A DNA stretch of 34,170 nt from an uncultured Aeromonadales bacterium (GCA_902782145.1 CACZLZ010000026.1:1-34170); one strand, 5' to 3'; numbered from the stretch's first letter, positions 8,006-17,024 are shown. The notes: generated by a model from the sequence alone, not told the origin. Made by a program: numbers and translations.

Positions 8006-9283
8006 TCAGGCCGCCTTTTCCCCCAGCCCCAGGAGTTCCCGCAACTGGCAGCGGACATTCTGATTGGGGATCCCCAGAACCGGCCGCCCCAGATCTGCCC
8101 CCGTCACGGTCAGCGCTCCCAGGGAAAAGCACCGGCTGATGAAGTGCCCGTCTTCAGCCAGCTGCTCTGCCGGGATCCCGGCCACCATCTGCGGCATAAC
8201 AGTGTTTCCGGCCCCACTCCCGTCCAGGGCTGACAGAAGATGCTCCGCCCTGCCCGCCTCATTGCCGGAACGTCCTCTGCCCCCGGCGGACAGTTTGAGC
8301 ACTGCCGCCGCACCGGGATCCGGAGCCACCGCCAGTTCTCCGGGGATCTGCCCGGTCTCAAGGATCTTCGCCAGGCATTCCAGCACCATGCGGCTGTTCA
8401 GAACCGTTTCCTTCTGGAGAAAAGTCCTCCCTGAGAAACAGTAGCCCCCGCACCAGGAGGCCAGGGCGGCAGCAATCTCTCCGGGATCAAGATCTCCCTG
8501 CAGGTTCTGGGAGCGGCAACGACTGAGGAGCTGCCGGAGATCCTCCAGGGAAAAGCCCAGCATGGCGTTGTAACGGGGATCCGTGGTGAGGTTGGTGGCG
8601 ATGTTAAACCCGGAAGTCAGATCATCCATGGTCAGGGGGAAGGTGCCGGTCATGAAGATCCGGCTGAAGCCGGTCTTCACCATCCGGAAGAAATCCCGGT
8701 AAAAAAGAGTGGCATCAGACGCATTCCAGGCTCCCGGAGCGGAACTTCCAGCAGCGGACAGCACAGCCCGGGCGATGCTGTCGTAGTCATCTACCAGCAG
8801 ATAGAGCATGTACCCCTTCAGACGGGCCTGCACGCAGAAGTGGTTGAGCTTTAAGGCGGCTCTGCTGAAGCCTGCCATCACCGGAAGGAAGTCAGGGTCA
8901 TAGAAGGAGGCATACTTTTCAGCCAGCCGGGTGATCTGACTGCAGGCCACCTGCTCAAAGCTGCTTTCCAGCTCCCGGGGATCTCCGGACACCCCTGACA
9001 GATCCAGGCGCAGCACCTGATACCGCCCCTGATCTGCAGTGACATGATCATGGATCCAGGTGTCATGGAACCAGCGATCGAACCTGTCACTGGAGGCTAT
9101 GTCATAGTAGGCCTCAAGCATGCTCACGAACAGAGTCTTGCCAAAGCCCTCTGGACGTACAAAGTACACATAGCTGTCATCACCCTCATCCAGCAGGGAA
9201 ATGAATCTGGTGTTGTCCGCAAAATACATGGATCCTTCAGCAAGATCGGCAAAGCGCCGGATCCCGGCTGGAAGAGGTTTCAC
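8006..9283 (-). CDS. AAA-ATPase-like protein without its usual nuclease tail
   Basis: This 425-residue protein belongs to the AAA-ATPase-like family typified by an N-terminal 'P.GI..F..L....YY.D.T..I..L' signature; here 'KPLPAGIRRFADLAEGSMYF' fits. The P-loop is 'RPEGFGKT' (residues 43-50) and Walker B is 'LLVDDYDS'. It ends just after 'VLGIPNQNVRCQL', the point at which relatives usually enter a PD-(D/E)XK nuclease-like domain (DUF1703), so that domain is missing. GTG at 9283 has GGGGGAT upstream; the longer ATG at 9391 lacks a ribosome-binding site. Such proteins are multi-copy and of unknown function. The neighbouring tsaB is on the same strand but 160 bp upstream, so an operon is uncertain. 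Confidence 0.7.
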   Translation of the reverse strand: MKPLPAGIRRFADLAEGSMYFADNTRFISLLDEGDDSYVYFVRPEGFGKTLFVSMLEAYYDIASSDRFDRWFHDTWIHDHVTADQGRYQVLRLDLSGVSGDPRELESSFEQVACSQITRLAEKYASFYDPDFLPVMAGFSRAALKLNHFCVQARLKGYMLYLLVDDYDSIARAVLSAAGSSAPGAWNASDATLFYRDFFRMVKTGFSRIFMTGTFPLTMDDLTSGFNIATNLTTDPRYNAMLGFSLEDLRQLLSRCRSQNLQGDLDPGEIAAALASWCGGYCFSGRTFLQKETVLNSRMVLECLAKILETGQIPGELAVAPDPGAAAVLKLSAGGRGRSGNEAGRAEHLLSALDGSGAGNTVMPQMVAGIPAEQLAEDGHFISRCFSLGALTVTGADLGRPVLGIPNQNVRCQLRELLGLGEKAA

Positions 9284-9444
9284 AGTTCTGATCCCCCGCA
9301 AACACAAGCAGTAATGCATGAATGAAAGAAAAGGGAAAACCCGGAAGCAGATCCGGGAAAGCATCACAAACAGATCCGGATGAAAGGTCATGTCATCAGG
9401 GATGGCCGGTCAGCTAGCGGAAGATCCTTGATTCCCGGGGCTCA

Positions 9445-10182
9445 TCACCCCTGGCGCCCGGCCGGAATTCCGGTCCCGCCCCGGGGTCCCTGCTCCCCGA
9501 TCTTCTTCCAGGCCACGTCGTTCCTGAGATACAGGGGAACCAGATCCTCCGGCGGCACCGCCTCCCCGGCATGGCTCCGGGCCCAGGGAAGCATGTCCGC
9601 GGCCGCCGGCAGCAGGGAGTCCCGGATCTGCTCCGCACCGGTCTCCGCCGCCACCCGGGCCAGGGCGGGATACGCCCCGAAGCCCGTGCCGGCGGCAATG
9701 AAGGAATGCCCGGCACACAGGCGCCGGATCTCCTCTCCGGCCTTTTCCGGGGAGCACACCCGCTCCTCGGCCGCCAGTTCGGCCAGATCACCGGCTCGCC
9801 GGTAGATCCCCAGGTAAACCTCCCCCATCCGGGCGTCAAAGGCACAGGCGGCCATCTCAGCGCCGCTGTTTCCCAGGCAACCCTGGGCCAGGATCATCAG
9901 ATCTGACACCCCCAGCAGCCGGAGATCCAGCCCCAGGCAGATCCCCTGGGCCGCCGCCACGGCAATGCGCACCCCGGTAAAGGCCCCAGGTCCCCGGCCG
10001 CAGGCCACCAGAGACAGATCGCCCCTGGTGATCCCCGCCTCCCCCAGCACCTCGTCGCACATGCCCAGGATCCGCTCCGCATGGCCCCGGGGGATCACCT
10101 CCATCCGGGAGAACACCTCCTCACCCCGGAGCACCGCCGCAGAGCAGGCCTCCGTTGCCGTGTCCAGCGCCAGTATGTTCAT
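9445..10182 (-). CDS. tsaB: tRNA threonylcarbamoyladenosine biosynthesis protein TsaB
   Basis: A 245-residue ASKHA-fold protein, the scaffold partner of TsaD and TsaE in making t6A at position 37 of ANN-decoding tRNAs. Diagnostic sequence is 'MNILALDTATEACSAAVLRG' at the start, then 'GRGPGAFTGVRIAVAAAQG' and 'ACAFDARMGEVYLG'. Length matches the family (about 230-245). GGAG lies 4 bases before the ATG. It sits 33 bases behind yoaA on the same strand, the same order as in Escherichia coli, so the two are probably co-transcribed. The C-terminal tail is glycine/arginine-rich and not conserved. Confidence 0.93.
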   Translation of the reverse strand: MNILALDTATEACSAAVLRGEEVFSRMEVIPRGHAERILGMCDEVLGEAGITRGDLSLVACGRGPGAFTGVRIAVAAAQGICLGLDLRLLGVSDLMILAQGCLGNSGAEMAACAFDARMGEVYLGIYRRAGDLAELAAEERVCSPEKAGEEIRRLCAGHSFIAAGTGFGAYPALARVAAETGAEQIRDSLLPAAADMLPWARSHAGEAVPPEDLVPLYLRNDVAWKKIGEQGPRGGTGIPAGRQG

Positions 10183-10215
10183 GCTTCTCCCATCTCCTCT
10201 GTCTGCCGCCGGAAG

Positions 10216-13074
10216 TCAGGATCCGGTCTCCTGATCTTCATCGTCATCATCACCATCATCCAGTTCCTCACTGAGCCCGTCATCATCCGCCTCCTGACCG
10301 GCATCAGCATTCTCCTGCCGGTGGCGCTTCCAGGCCTCTGCAATCTCCTCCTCAGATCCGGAGAAGGCAAAGGGCGGCAGCTCGTCCAGCACCGGCTTCC
10401 GGTACCGGAGCCGGCTGCCCGGTCCCAGCCGATCATCGGCAATGGCCACCACCCCGAAGTCCTTCTCCGATCGGATAAGCCGGCCCACCCCCTGCTTCAG
10501 GGCAATGATCATCTCCGGCAGGGAGTTCTCCATGAAGGGGTTGCGCTTCAGCACCTTCTCCACATAGTCGTTGATCTCCTTCTGGAGGGTGTCCAGGGGC
10601 CGGAAGGGCATCCGGTCAATGATCACACAGCACAGTGCGTCCCCCGGGATATCCACTCCCTCCCAGAAGGAGGATGTGGCCACTGCCACCGCATTCTTGT
10701 TCCGGAGCATGCCCCGGACGATCTCCAACTTGCCGTTCTGCCCCTGGCAGTAAAGGGTGCGCTTCCCCAGGGCGGGACTTTCCTTCAGCAGATCATGGAT
10801 CATCTCCATGGAGCCCATGCTGGTGCACAGGAACAGGAAGCCCCCGTCCAGGATCTTAAGCAGCGGGGCGGCATAGGCCACCACCTGCTCCGCATGCTCC
10901 TTCCCCAGAACCTTGCCCCCGGGGATGACGTCAGGGAAATACAGAAACCCCTGACGGGGATAGTCAAAGGGAGAGGACACCCGGAGATAGAGGTTGCCGG
11001 TGATCCCCAGGCGCCGGCAGTAGGATTCAAAAGAGCTGCGGTAGGTCACCGTGGCGGAGGTGAAGACAAACACCGGATGCGTGACCGCAGCCGCAGGCAC
11101 TGCGGCAGCCACGCGGATCCCGGACGGGGCTGACTCATCATCACCATCCTCCCCGCCGTCGTCCTCCGCCTCATCAGCGTCCTGATAGTCATCGTCATCA
11201 TCATCCTGGACAATCGCCGGCGCGGGCGCATCCAGCACCTGCCGGCTGAAGGAGTCTGACACATCCATGGGGATGGTCAGGAGGCTGACGGTGGTTTCAG
11301 TCAGTTCGATGATCCTCACTGTGCCCGGAGTCCTGGCGGTCTGGGTGCTGAAGGTCTCAGCCGTCTCCGCCAGCTCATTTACCAGCCCCTCCAGGGTGGT
11401 GCTCAGGGTGTCCACCATGCCCCGGATCCTGCCCTTGAGGCTGCCCAGCAGACTCCTGAGCCCCAGCTCCCGGTTGAGGGATAGCATCTCCCCGGCATAA
11501 CTCTTCAGGATCTCCGCCACTCCCGGGCACTTTTCCAATGCCTCATGACACAGGACCGCAATCCCGCCCCGCTCAGAGCCGGTGCTCCGGAAACGGGAAT
11601 ACAGCTGACGGTAAAGATCCTCTGCCAGGCGCCGGGTAAGCTTCTCCGCCTTCCGGGAGGCGGAGGCGCATTCCCGGGACTTGGCCGACCGCCCGCCGTC
11701 ATCATCATCACTCTTCTTCCGGCCCCCGCTCAGGATCCCGGAGAGCAGCTCCAGTATGGCTGCGATCTGCCGCACCGGGGTGTTGCCCTGCTCATTGGTG
11801 AAGGTGTCCCGGACCACCCCCGGCAGGTGGTGGGCCTCATCAATGACGATGACGTCCGGGGTCATGTTGAACAGCGGACGGGTCATCACATAGTTCTGCA
11901 GCAGCAGGTTGTGGTTCAGCACCAGCAGATCTGCCTCCCCGGCCCGGTTCCGGGCCAGACGGAAGCAGCAGTGCTCACTGTGCTCGCAGAACCGGCCCCG
12001 GCACAGATGGGAGTGGCCGGACACCTGATCCAGAAGGGAGCGGTCCATGCCCCGGGTGTTCATCAAAGTCAGATCTCCGCTGGGCTCCTGCTTCAGGAAA
12101 TCCCGGATCTTCTTCAGATCCCTTGCGCGGTTGCCGCCGAAGGATATGTCCACCCCGGCCACCTCCCTCCCCACAGCCTCCTCCGCATCCTCCAGCCGCG
12201 CGTGGCACAGGTAGTTGGAGCGTCCCTTCAGGGCAGCCACCCGGATATCCGAGCCCAGGATCTCCAGAATATGGGTGATATCCCGCTTCAGGAGCTGATC
12301 CTGCAGGTTGATGGTCCGGGTGCTCACCACCACCCGGAGTCCCAGCTTCAGCAGGGGGATCAGGTAGGCAAAGGTCTTGCCGGTGCCGGTGCCTGCCTCC
12401 ACCACCAGGTTCCGGTGCTCCCGCACCGCCGCCAGCACCGCCTTGACCATCTCGGTCTGGGGCCTGCGCTCCCGGAAAAAGGCAGTGCGGCTGCTGAGCA
12501 GGCCGCCGCTGCGGAAGATCGCCAGGATCTCCCGCTCCTCCGCCGTGAGGCTGTCCTCCTCCAGGCTGAAGTTGTGTAGCACCTGGTCACTGCGGGGATG
12601 AGATGACTCCCGGGAGGCGGCAGACCGGAAGGAGCCGCCCCGGGAGGACGTGCTCCGGGAGTTCCGGCCGGTCCCCCAGGACCGCCCGGAAGGCTCATAG
12701 GGGGGAGGCACCATGTTCATGCTGTCCGGCACCGGCGGCGGAGACCAGTTCCCCGGGGGATAGGGCTCAGAGGCGGGGGATGAGCCGTAACCGGAAAAGC
12801 CGCCGGGGCCGGCGGGATAACCGCCCCCCTGCCCCGGGGCCGGAGCAGGACGGAAACCGGAGCCGGCTTGAGGCATCATGCCGGATCCGAAACGGGAGGT
12901 GCGGAACAGGCGGCCGCCCGGGGGAAGGCTGTCCCCGGGATCATGGGAGGGCACCGAAGGTTCCGGAGCACCGCCCCGCTGGGGAGGAAAAGGACCGGAC
13001 ATGTCCTGGAGCAGACTCGCAAAATAAGCCTCGTCCTGCTCCGGAGGACCGCCCCTGCCGTCATTCATTCCCAT
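10216..13074 (-). CDS. yoaA: YoaA/DinG-family iron-sulfur DNA helicase with long disordered additions
   Basis: A 952-residue superfamily-2 helicase of the XPD/DinG group, expected to unwind 5'-3' at damaged forks. Walker A is 'EAGTGTGKT' (226-234) and the DEAH box is 'VIDEAHHLP' (412-415). Four cysteines for a 4Fe-4S cluster are at about 290, 358, 363 and 369. Later motifs are 'FTSATVT', 'SSFWEGVDIPG' and 'QGVGRLIRSEKD'. E. coli YoaA is about 640 residues. The extra length is a proline/glycine-rich N-terminus (1-165), an acidic aspartate-run insert (about 622-650) and an acidic C-terminal tail (about 925-952). ATG 13074 has GGGAGG 5 bases upstream. tsaB follows after 33 bases. In E. coli YoaA works with the HolC subunit; that partner is not in the window. 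Confidence 0.92.
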   Translation of the reverse strand: MGMNDGRGGPPEQDEAYFASLLQDMSGPFPPQRGGAPEPSVPSHDPGDSLPPGGRLFRTSRFGSGMMPQAGSGFRPAPAPGQGGGYPAGPGGFSGYGSSPASEPYPPGNWSPPPVPDSMNMVPPPYEPSGRSWGTGRNSRSTSSRGGSFRSAASRESSHPRSDQVLHNFSLEEDSLTAEEREILAIFRSGGLLSSRTAFFRERRPQTEMVKAVLAAVREHRNLVVEAGTGTGKTFAYLIPLLKLGLRVVVSTRTINLQDQLLKRDITHILEILGSDIRVAALKGRSNYLCHARLEDAEEAVGREVAGVDISFGGNRARDLKKIRDFLKQEPSGDLTLMNTRGMDRSLLDQVSGHSHLCRGRFCEHSEHCCFRLARNRAGEADLLVLNHNLLLQNYVMTRPLFNMTPDVIVIDEAHHLPGVVRDTFTNEQGNTPVRQIAAILELLSGILSGGRKKSDDDDGGRSAKSRECASASRKAEKLTRRLAEDLYRQLYSRFRSTGSERGGIAVLCHEALEKCPGVAEILKSYAGEMLSLNRELGLRSLLGSLKGRIRGMVDTLSTTLEGLVNELAETAETFSTQTARTPGTVRIIELTETTVSLLTIPMDVSDSFSRQVLDAPAPAIVQDDDDDDYQDADEAEDDGGEDGDDESAPSGIRVAAAVPAAAVTHPVFVFTSATVTYRSSFESYCRRLGITGNLYLRVSSPFDYPRQGFLYFPDVIPGGKVLGKEHAEQVVAYAAPLLKILDGGFLFLCTSMGSMEMIHDLLKESPALGKRTLYCQGQNGKLEIVRGMLRNKNAVAVATSSFWEGVDIPGDALCCVIIDRMPFRPLDTLQKEINDYVEKVLKRNPFMENSLPEMIIALKQGVGRLIRSEKDFGVVAIADDRLGPGSRLRYRKPVLDELPPFAFSGSEEEIAEAWKRHRQENADAGQEADDDGLSEELDDGDDDDEDQETGS

Positions 13075-13246
13075 CTGCGCCTCCCTTTACAGCAGCACTC
13101 CCAGTGGCAGGACAGAGCCTGCCGGACAAAGAAGAAATTGTAAGATCTTTGCCCCGGGATCGCCAGCAGTCAGTCCGGATCACTCCGTATGTCAATGATC
13201 CATCTCACATTTCCCCGGTTTCTCCCATGTCAGGATCAAGTTCATT

Positions 13247-13288
13247 CACATTCACATCCACATTCACATTCACATCCACATCCACCTT
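13247..13288. repeat. Hexanucleotide repeat CACAT(T/C)
   Basis: Six consecutive CACATT/CACATC hexamers are followed by one degenerate copy, in the 398-base space between the divergent yoaA and umuC genes. No gene is supported in that space. The tract could vary in length by slippage and alter spacing between the two promoters; this is inferred. Confidence 0.7.
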
Positions 13289-13431
13289 CACCGTCCCAGA
13301 GCCTGAGCCTGCCCTTTCCTTCCACCCCTCCAGGATCCTGAACGGGCACCTTACTTTTCAGATCCCTGGATCCGTGAGATCCGCCATGCCGCACAGGACA
13401 CGGTCATTGATGTCCGTATCCGCGTCATTCC

Positions 13432-13440
13432 TGCTATGAT
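13432..13440 (+). promoter_or_regulatory. Extended -10 of umuC
   Basis: TGCTATGAT gives TATGAT with an upstream TGC, 32 bases before the umuC start. No convincing -35 and no LexA box (CTG-N10-CAG) was found beside it. Confidence 0.4.
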
Positions 13441-13472
13441 CCAGCCAGGAACAAGCTAAACGGAGGACAGGA

Positions 13473-14753
13473 ATGGCACGGCTTTTCGGCCTTGCGGACT
13501 GCAACAACTTCTTTGTCTCCTGCGAGAAGGCCTTCCGGCCGGATCTGGCCCGCCGGCCCGTGGTGGTGCTTTCCAACAATGACGGCTGCGTGGTGTCCCG
13601 CTCCGCTGAGGTCAAGGCCCTGGGGATCCCCATGGGGGCGCCCCGGTTTCAGATCGAGGATCAGATCCGGCGCCACGGCATTGCCGTGTTCTCCAGCAAT
13701 TTCTCCCTCTACGGGGACATGTCAGGCCGGATCATGCGCACCCTGAGGATGTTTGCCCCCTCAGTGGAGCAGTACTCCATTGACGAGGCCTTCTTCAACG
13801 CCTGGGAGGTGCCGGCCATCAGGGCAGATCCCGTCTGCGCCGGACGCCAGATCAGGGATTACATCCTGAAGACCACCGGCATTCCCGTGAGCATCGGCTT
13901 TGCCCCCTCCAGAACCCTTTCCAAGCTGGCCAACTACTACGTCAAGAAGCACCCGGAAACCGGCGGGGTGATGGATCTCTCAGATCCGGATCTGCAGCGC
14001 CGGCTCCTGGCGGTGTGCCCCCTGGAGGATGTCTGGGGGATCGGCTCCCGGCTGCTGGAGAAGCTGCGCCTCATGGGGATCAGCACCCCCTGGGAGCTAG
14101 CAGCCAGCGATCCCGACGCCATGCGCCGCCGTTTCGGGATCAACATGCAGCGGACCATCCTGGAGCTCAACGGCGTCAGCTGCTTTGAATTTGAGGACTC
14201 CCCGGCGGTGAGGAAGTCAGTAGTCCACTCCTCCACCATGTCCGAGCCTTCGGACATGCTGCGCACCGTCTCCGAGGCGGTGTGCTCCCACACGGCATCT
14301 GCTGCCGCCATCCTGCGCCAGGACGGCCTGGCAGCCGGGGTGATCACGGTCTTCATCCGCACCGGCTTCTACCGGGAAGATCAACTCTTCCACAGTGCCT
14401 CCCTGTCCGCCCGGCCGGATCCCGCCACCTCAGACACCCGGGTGCTCATGCACCTGGCATTGGATCTGCTGCGGACCATGTGGCGCCAGGGTCCCCAGTA
14501 CAGCAAGGTGGGGGTCATGCTCACCGAACTCACCGGCCTGGGAGGGATCCAGCAGAGCCTCTTCAGCACCCATCAGGACGACGACGGGAAGGGCAAGCGG
14601 CTCATGGAGGTCATGGATCGGATCAACGCCTCCGGCGGCCCCGGAGTGTTCTTCCTGGGTCAGGGAACCCCGGCCAGCACCTGGAAGTCCTCCCGGAAAT
14701 TCCGGTCCCCCTGCTACACCACATGCTGGGATGACGTGATCCGGGTGCACTGA
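13473..14753 (+). CDS. umuC: DNA polymerase V catalytic subunit UmuC
   Basis: A 426-residue Y-family translesion polymerase, full length for UmuC (about 420). Metal-binding residues are visible: Asp9 in 'LFGLADCNNFFVSCEKAF', and Asp104/Glu105 in 'EQYSIDEAFF'. 'VVVLSNNDGCVVSRS' is the steric-gate and nucleotide region, followed by the thumb 'DVWGIGSRLLEKL' and a C-terminal little-finger domain. The start has GGAGG upstream. The usual partner gene umuD is not adjacent on either side, which is atypical. No LexA operator could be recognised, so SOS control is unproven. The downstream tpiA is convergent. Confidence 0.93.
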   Translation: MARLFGLADCNNFFVSCEKAFRPDLARRPVVVLSNNDGCVVSRSAEVKALGIPMGAPRFQIEDQIRRHGIAVFSSNFSLYGDMSGRIMRTLRMFAPSVEQYSIDEAFFNAWEVPAIRADPVCAGRQIRDYILKTTGIPVSIGFAPSRTLSKLANYYVKKHPETGGVMDLSDPDLQRRLLAVCPLEDVWGIGSRLLEKLRLMGISTPWELAASDPDAMRRRFGINMQRTILELNGVSCFEFEDSPAVRKSVVHSSTMSEPSDMLRTVSEAVCSHTASAAAILRQDGLAAGVITVFIRTGFYREDQLFHSASLSARPDPATSDTRVLMHLALDLLRTMWRQGPQYSKVGVMLTELTGLGGIQQSLFSTHQDDDGKGKRLMEVMDRINASGGPGVFFLGQGTPASTWKSSRKFRSPCYTTCWDDVIRVH

Positions 14754-15139
14754 GCAGGGGAGCCCGGATCCCTGGGTGCGGCACAGCTCACCGCAGAGAA
14801 GAGCCGGCCAGCCCAACCAATCCCTGCCCAGTTCAGTTCCGCCCCGCTCCGGACAGGCGTCCGGCAGAAGGTGGATCCGGGAAAAAGAAACTGTCCAGCC
14901 GAGGATCGGCCAGACGGCAATAAGAGTCTGTTGTACGTACAGCATAAGCCCGCAGAGGCTGATCTCCGCCCGGCAGCCGCCCCGGAGTCACAGCACACCA
15001 ACCACACCTGGCAGTCTCCGCCCGGCAGTGTTCCCCGGCGTCTCCGCCCGCCGCCGTACCTTACCCCAAAAGAGAAAACCCGCCCCCGGAAGACGGCAGA
15101 TGAAACTTCATCCGGCCGCACGCCCCGGGAACGGGTTAA
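14754..15139. other. Non-coding space after umuC
   Basis: The short frames here are proline/arginine-rich, as expected of GC-rich non-coding DNA. I see no supported gene and no clear umuC terminator. Confidence 0.5.
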
Positions 15140-15183
15140 GATCCCGGGCCCGGCCCGGGATCATCAGTGATCAGATCTGATCA
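15140..15183. repeat. Two back-to-back palindromes between umuC and tpiA
   Basis: Positions 15140-15162 form a perfect 23-base palindrome around one central C (arms GATCCCGGGCC and GGCCCGGGATC). Five bases later, 15168-15183 is the perfect 16-base palindrome TGATCAGATCTGATCA. Both lie between convergent genes, so they could act in two-way termination or as protein-binding sites. Confidence 0.6.
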
Positions 15184-15214
15184 GAAAACGCCACCGCAGG
15201 ATCCTGCCCTGCGG
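15184..15214 (-). terminator. Intrinsic terminator of tpiA
   Basis: On the minus strand CCGCAGG (15208-15214) pairs perfectly with CCTGCGG (15194-15200), followed by TGGCGTTTTC. It starts 13 bases past the tpiA stop codon. Confidence 0.6.
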
Positions 15215-15226
15215 ACCGCCCTGACA

Positions 15227-15988
15227 TTACAGGGTCTTGGAAGCGCTCTCGATGATCACCTGGAAGTCAGGAGCCTTCAAGGAGGCGCCGCCCACCAAGC
15301 CGCCGTCGATATCCGGCTGACGGAACAGATCATAGGCAGTCTTGGCATTGCAGGAGCCGCCGTAGAGGATCCGGACACCCTCAGCCACAGCAGGATCATA
15401 TTCAGCCAGGAGCTTGCGGATCCCGGCATGGACGTTCTGGGCGATCTCCGGGGTGGCGGTCTTGCCGGTGCCGATGGCCCAGATGGGCTCGTAGGCGATG
15501 ACAGCCTTGCTGAAGGAGGCGATGCCGCAGGCGTCAATGACAGCCTTCAGTTGGGTGGCGCACACCTCGGTGGTCTGGCCGGCCTCAAACTGCTCCAAAC
15601 TCTCACCGATGCACAGCACCGGGATCAGGCCCGCATCCTGGGCGGCGCGGAACTTGGCAGCCACCACAGCATCGGTCTCATTGTGGTATGCCCGGCGCTC
15701 GCTGTGGCCCACAATGGCATAGGTGCAGCCGAACTCCCGAAGCATGGCCGGGGAGTTCTCGCCGGTGTAGGCGCCGGAAACGTGCACGTCCACATCCTCA
15801 CTGCCGTACTTCAGGGCGGATCCCTTGGTCAGCTCCTCCACCATGCCGATGAAAATCACCGGGGCGCAGACAGCGGTCTCCACACCGGAGTTGGCAGCGG
15901 CGGGCTCCAGCAGGGCCTTCACCAGGGCGGTGACGGACTCCTTGGTGCCGTTAAGTTTCCAGTTTCCCATTACCAGAGGTGTTCTCAT
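15227..15988 (-). CDS. tpiA: Triosephosphate isomerase
   Basis: A 253-residue cytoplasmic enzyme interconverting dihydroxyacetone phosphate and glyceraldehyde 3-phosphate in glycolysis. All catalytic residues are present: Lys11 in 'MGNWKLNG', His95 in 'IVGHSERR' and Glu167 in 'IAYEPIWAIGTG'. Phosphate-binding loops 'YGGSCNAKTA' and 'GGLVGGASL' are intact. ATG at 15988 fits the family N-terminus and has GGAG upstream; the open frame extends 44 codons further but that part has no homology and overlaps the promoter. It is monocistronic and divergent from the protease gene at 16199. Confidence 0.97.
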   Translation of the reverse strand: MRTPLVMGNWKLNGTKESVTALVKALLEPAAANSGVETAVCAPVIFIGMVEELTKGSALKYGSEDVDVHVSGAYTGENSPAMLREFGCTYAIVGHSERRAYHNETDAVVAAKFRAAQDAGLIPVLCIGESLEQFEAGQTTEVCATQLKAVIDACGIASFSKAVIAYEPIWAIGTGKTATPEIAQNVHAGIRKLLAEYDPAVAEGVRILYGGSCNAKTAYDLFRQPDIDGGLVGGASLKAPDFQVIIESASKTL

Positions 15989-16040
15989 TGCGATCTCCAA
16001 ACAAAACAATAGAATAGTCAGAACACTGACCGACGGCGCT

Positions 16041-16049
16041 ATTGTACCA
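16041..16049 (-). promoter_or_regulatory. Extended -10 of tpiA
   Basis: Minus-strand TGGTACAAT (TACAAT at 16041-16046, preceded by TGG) lies about 53 bases before the tpiA start at 15988. No -35 match is evident at 17 bases. Confidence 0.5.
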
Positions 16050-16100
16050 AAATTCCCCGGAAAGCGGCGGGAACACGCCGCATGTGTCTTTCCTTTGCCT

Positions 16101-16129
16101 TTGTCTTTTGAACGGTGCAAGAGTAAAAT
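16101..16129 (+). promoter_or_regulatory. Promoter of the protease/7TM/ATP-grasp cluster
   Basis: TTGTCT (16101-16106), a 17-base spacer and TAAAAT (16124-16129) form a good sigma-70 promoter, 69 bases before the ATG at 16199 and divergent from the tpiA promoter. Confidence 0.5.
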
Positions 16130-16198
16130 TGAGCCGTTTTTGAAGCCCGGACGGGAACGCCGGCGCGTTCCCTCCGGATAGCCCAGGAGAACAGATCC

Positions 16199-17017
16199 AT
16201 GAACAGAACCACCGCCCTTCTGAGCGCCCTGCTTCTTGCCGGCTGCGTGCAGAACGCGTCCCAGATGGACACCCGGCTCCAGGAGCTGGCCGCCGCCCAG
16301 GACGAGCTCAGGGCCGGAAACAGCTCATCCAGCGAGGCCATCATGACGGAACTGCGGAACATCCGGGAAAAGCAGGAGGAGACCGCCTCCCTGGCAGGCC
16401 AGATCCGGGATCTCCGGGCGGAGAACAGCCGCCTGCTGAAGGAGATGGCCGCCCTGAAGCGGGACCGGGCCCCCGCCGCCGCCCAGTCCTCCCAGTCCGC
16501 AGGCACTGCGGAGAAGGAGGTGGTGTACAGCAGCAAGCCCTCCACCAAGAAGTCCGCCGACGGCAAGATCATCGTCGGCTCTGAAGAGTGGGGCCTTCTG
16601 GAGGACTACGAGATCGCCCTGCTAGGCCGCACCGACACGGGTGCCACCACCTCGGGCCTCCATGCGGTGAACATCGAGCGCTTTGAGCGGGACGGCAAAA
16701 AATGGGTGGGCTTTGATCTGCCGGATCTGGATGGGCAGCTGCACCATCTGGAGGGCCGCCTGGTGCGCAGCGCCGCCATTGTCCAGTCCAGCAACGCCGA
16801 CGGCACCCAGGAGCGCCCGGTGGTGCAGATGAAGCTGAAGGTGGGGGACGTGTCCAAGAAAGCTGAGTTCACCCTGGTGGATCGCAGCCACATGCAGTAT
16901 TCCATGCTTCTCGGGCGGGAGTTCATGAAGGACGATGTCGTCGTGGACATCGGCTTGGAGCAGAACCAGGGCCGACCCGAGGCCTCCCTCTACATCGGCA
17001 AGAAGAAGATGAAATAA
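16199..17017 (+). CDS. Lipoprotein with retropepsin-like 'zinc protease' domain (PF05618)
   Basis: A 272-residue predicted lipoprotein. The lipobox 'LLLAGC' places the lipidated cysteine at residue 16. About 20-90 is a charged coiled coil. The domain from about 122 contains 'KIIVGSEEWGLLEDYEIALL', then 'RTDTGATTSGLHA' with the DTG motif at 146-148, and ends 'YSMLLGREFMKDDVVVDI'. This is the ATP-dependent zinc protease/RimK-associated family, whose fold is that of aspartic proteases. AGGAG lies 9 bases before the ATG. It heads a three-gene cluster with a 7TM inactive transglutaminase and an ATP-grasp ligase. The three families often travel together, which suggests a peptide or glutamate-ligation role at the membrane; no substrate can be read here. 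Confidence 0.85.
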   Translation: MNRTTALLSALLLAGCVQNASQMDTRLQELAAAQDELRAGNSSSSEAIMTELRNIREKQEETASLAGQIRDLRAENSRLLKEMAALKRDRAPAAAQSSQSAGTAEKEVVYSSKPSTKKSADGKIIVGSEEWGLLEDYEIALLGRTDTGATTSGLHAVNIERFERDGKKWVGFDLPDLDGQLHHLEGRLVRSAAIVQSSNADGTQERPVVQMKLKVGDVSKKAEFTLVDRSHMQYSMLLGREFMKDDVVVDIGLEQNQGRPEASLYIGKKKMK

Positions 17018-17024
17018 CCCCCCC

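Noticed and set aside
13381-13472. LexA operator upstream of umuC
   Set aside because: The only CTG...CAG pair nearby has 12, not 10, bases between and lacks the AT-rich centre.
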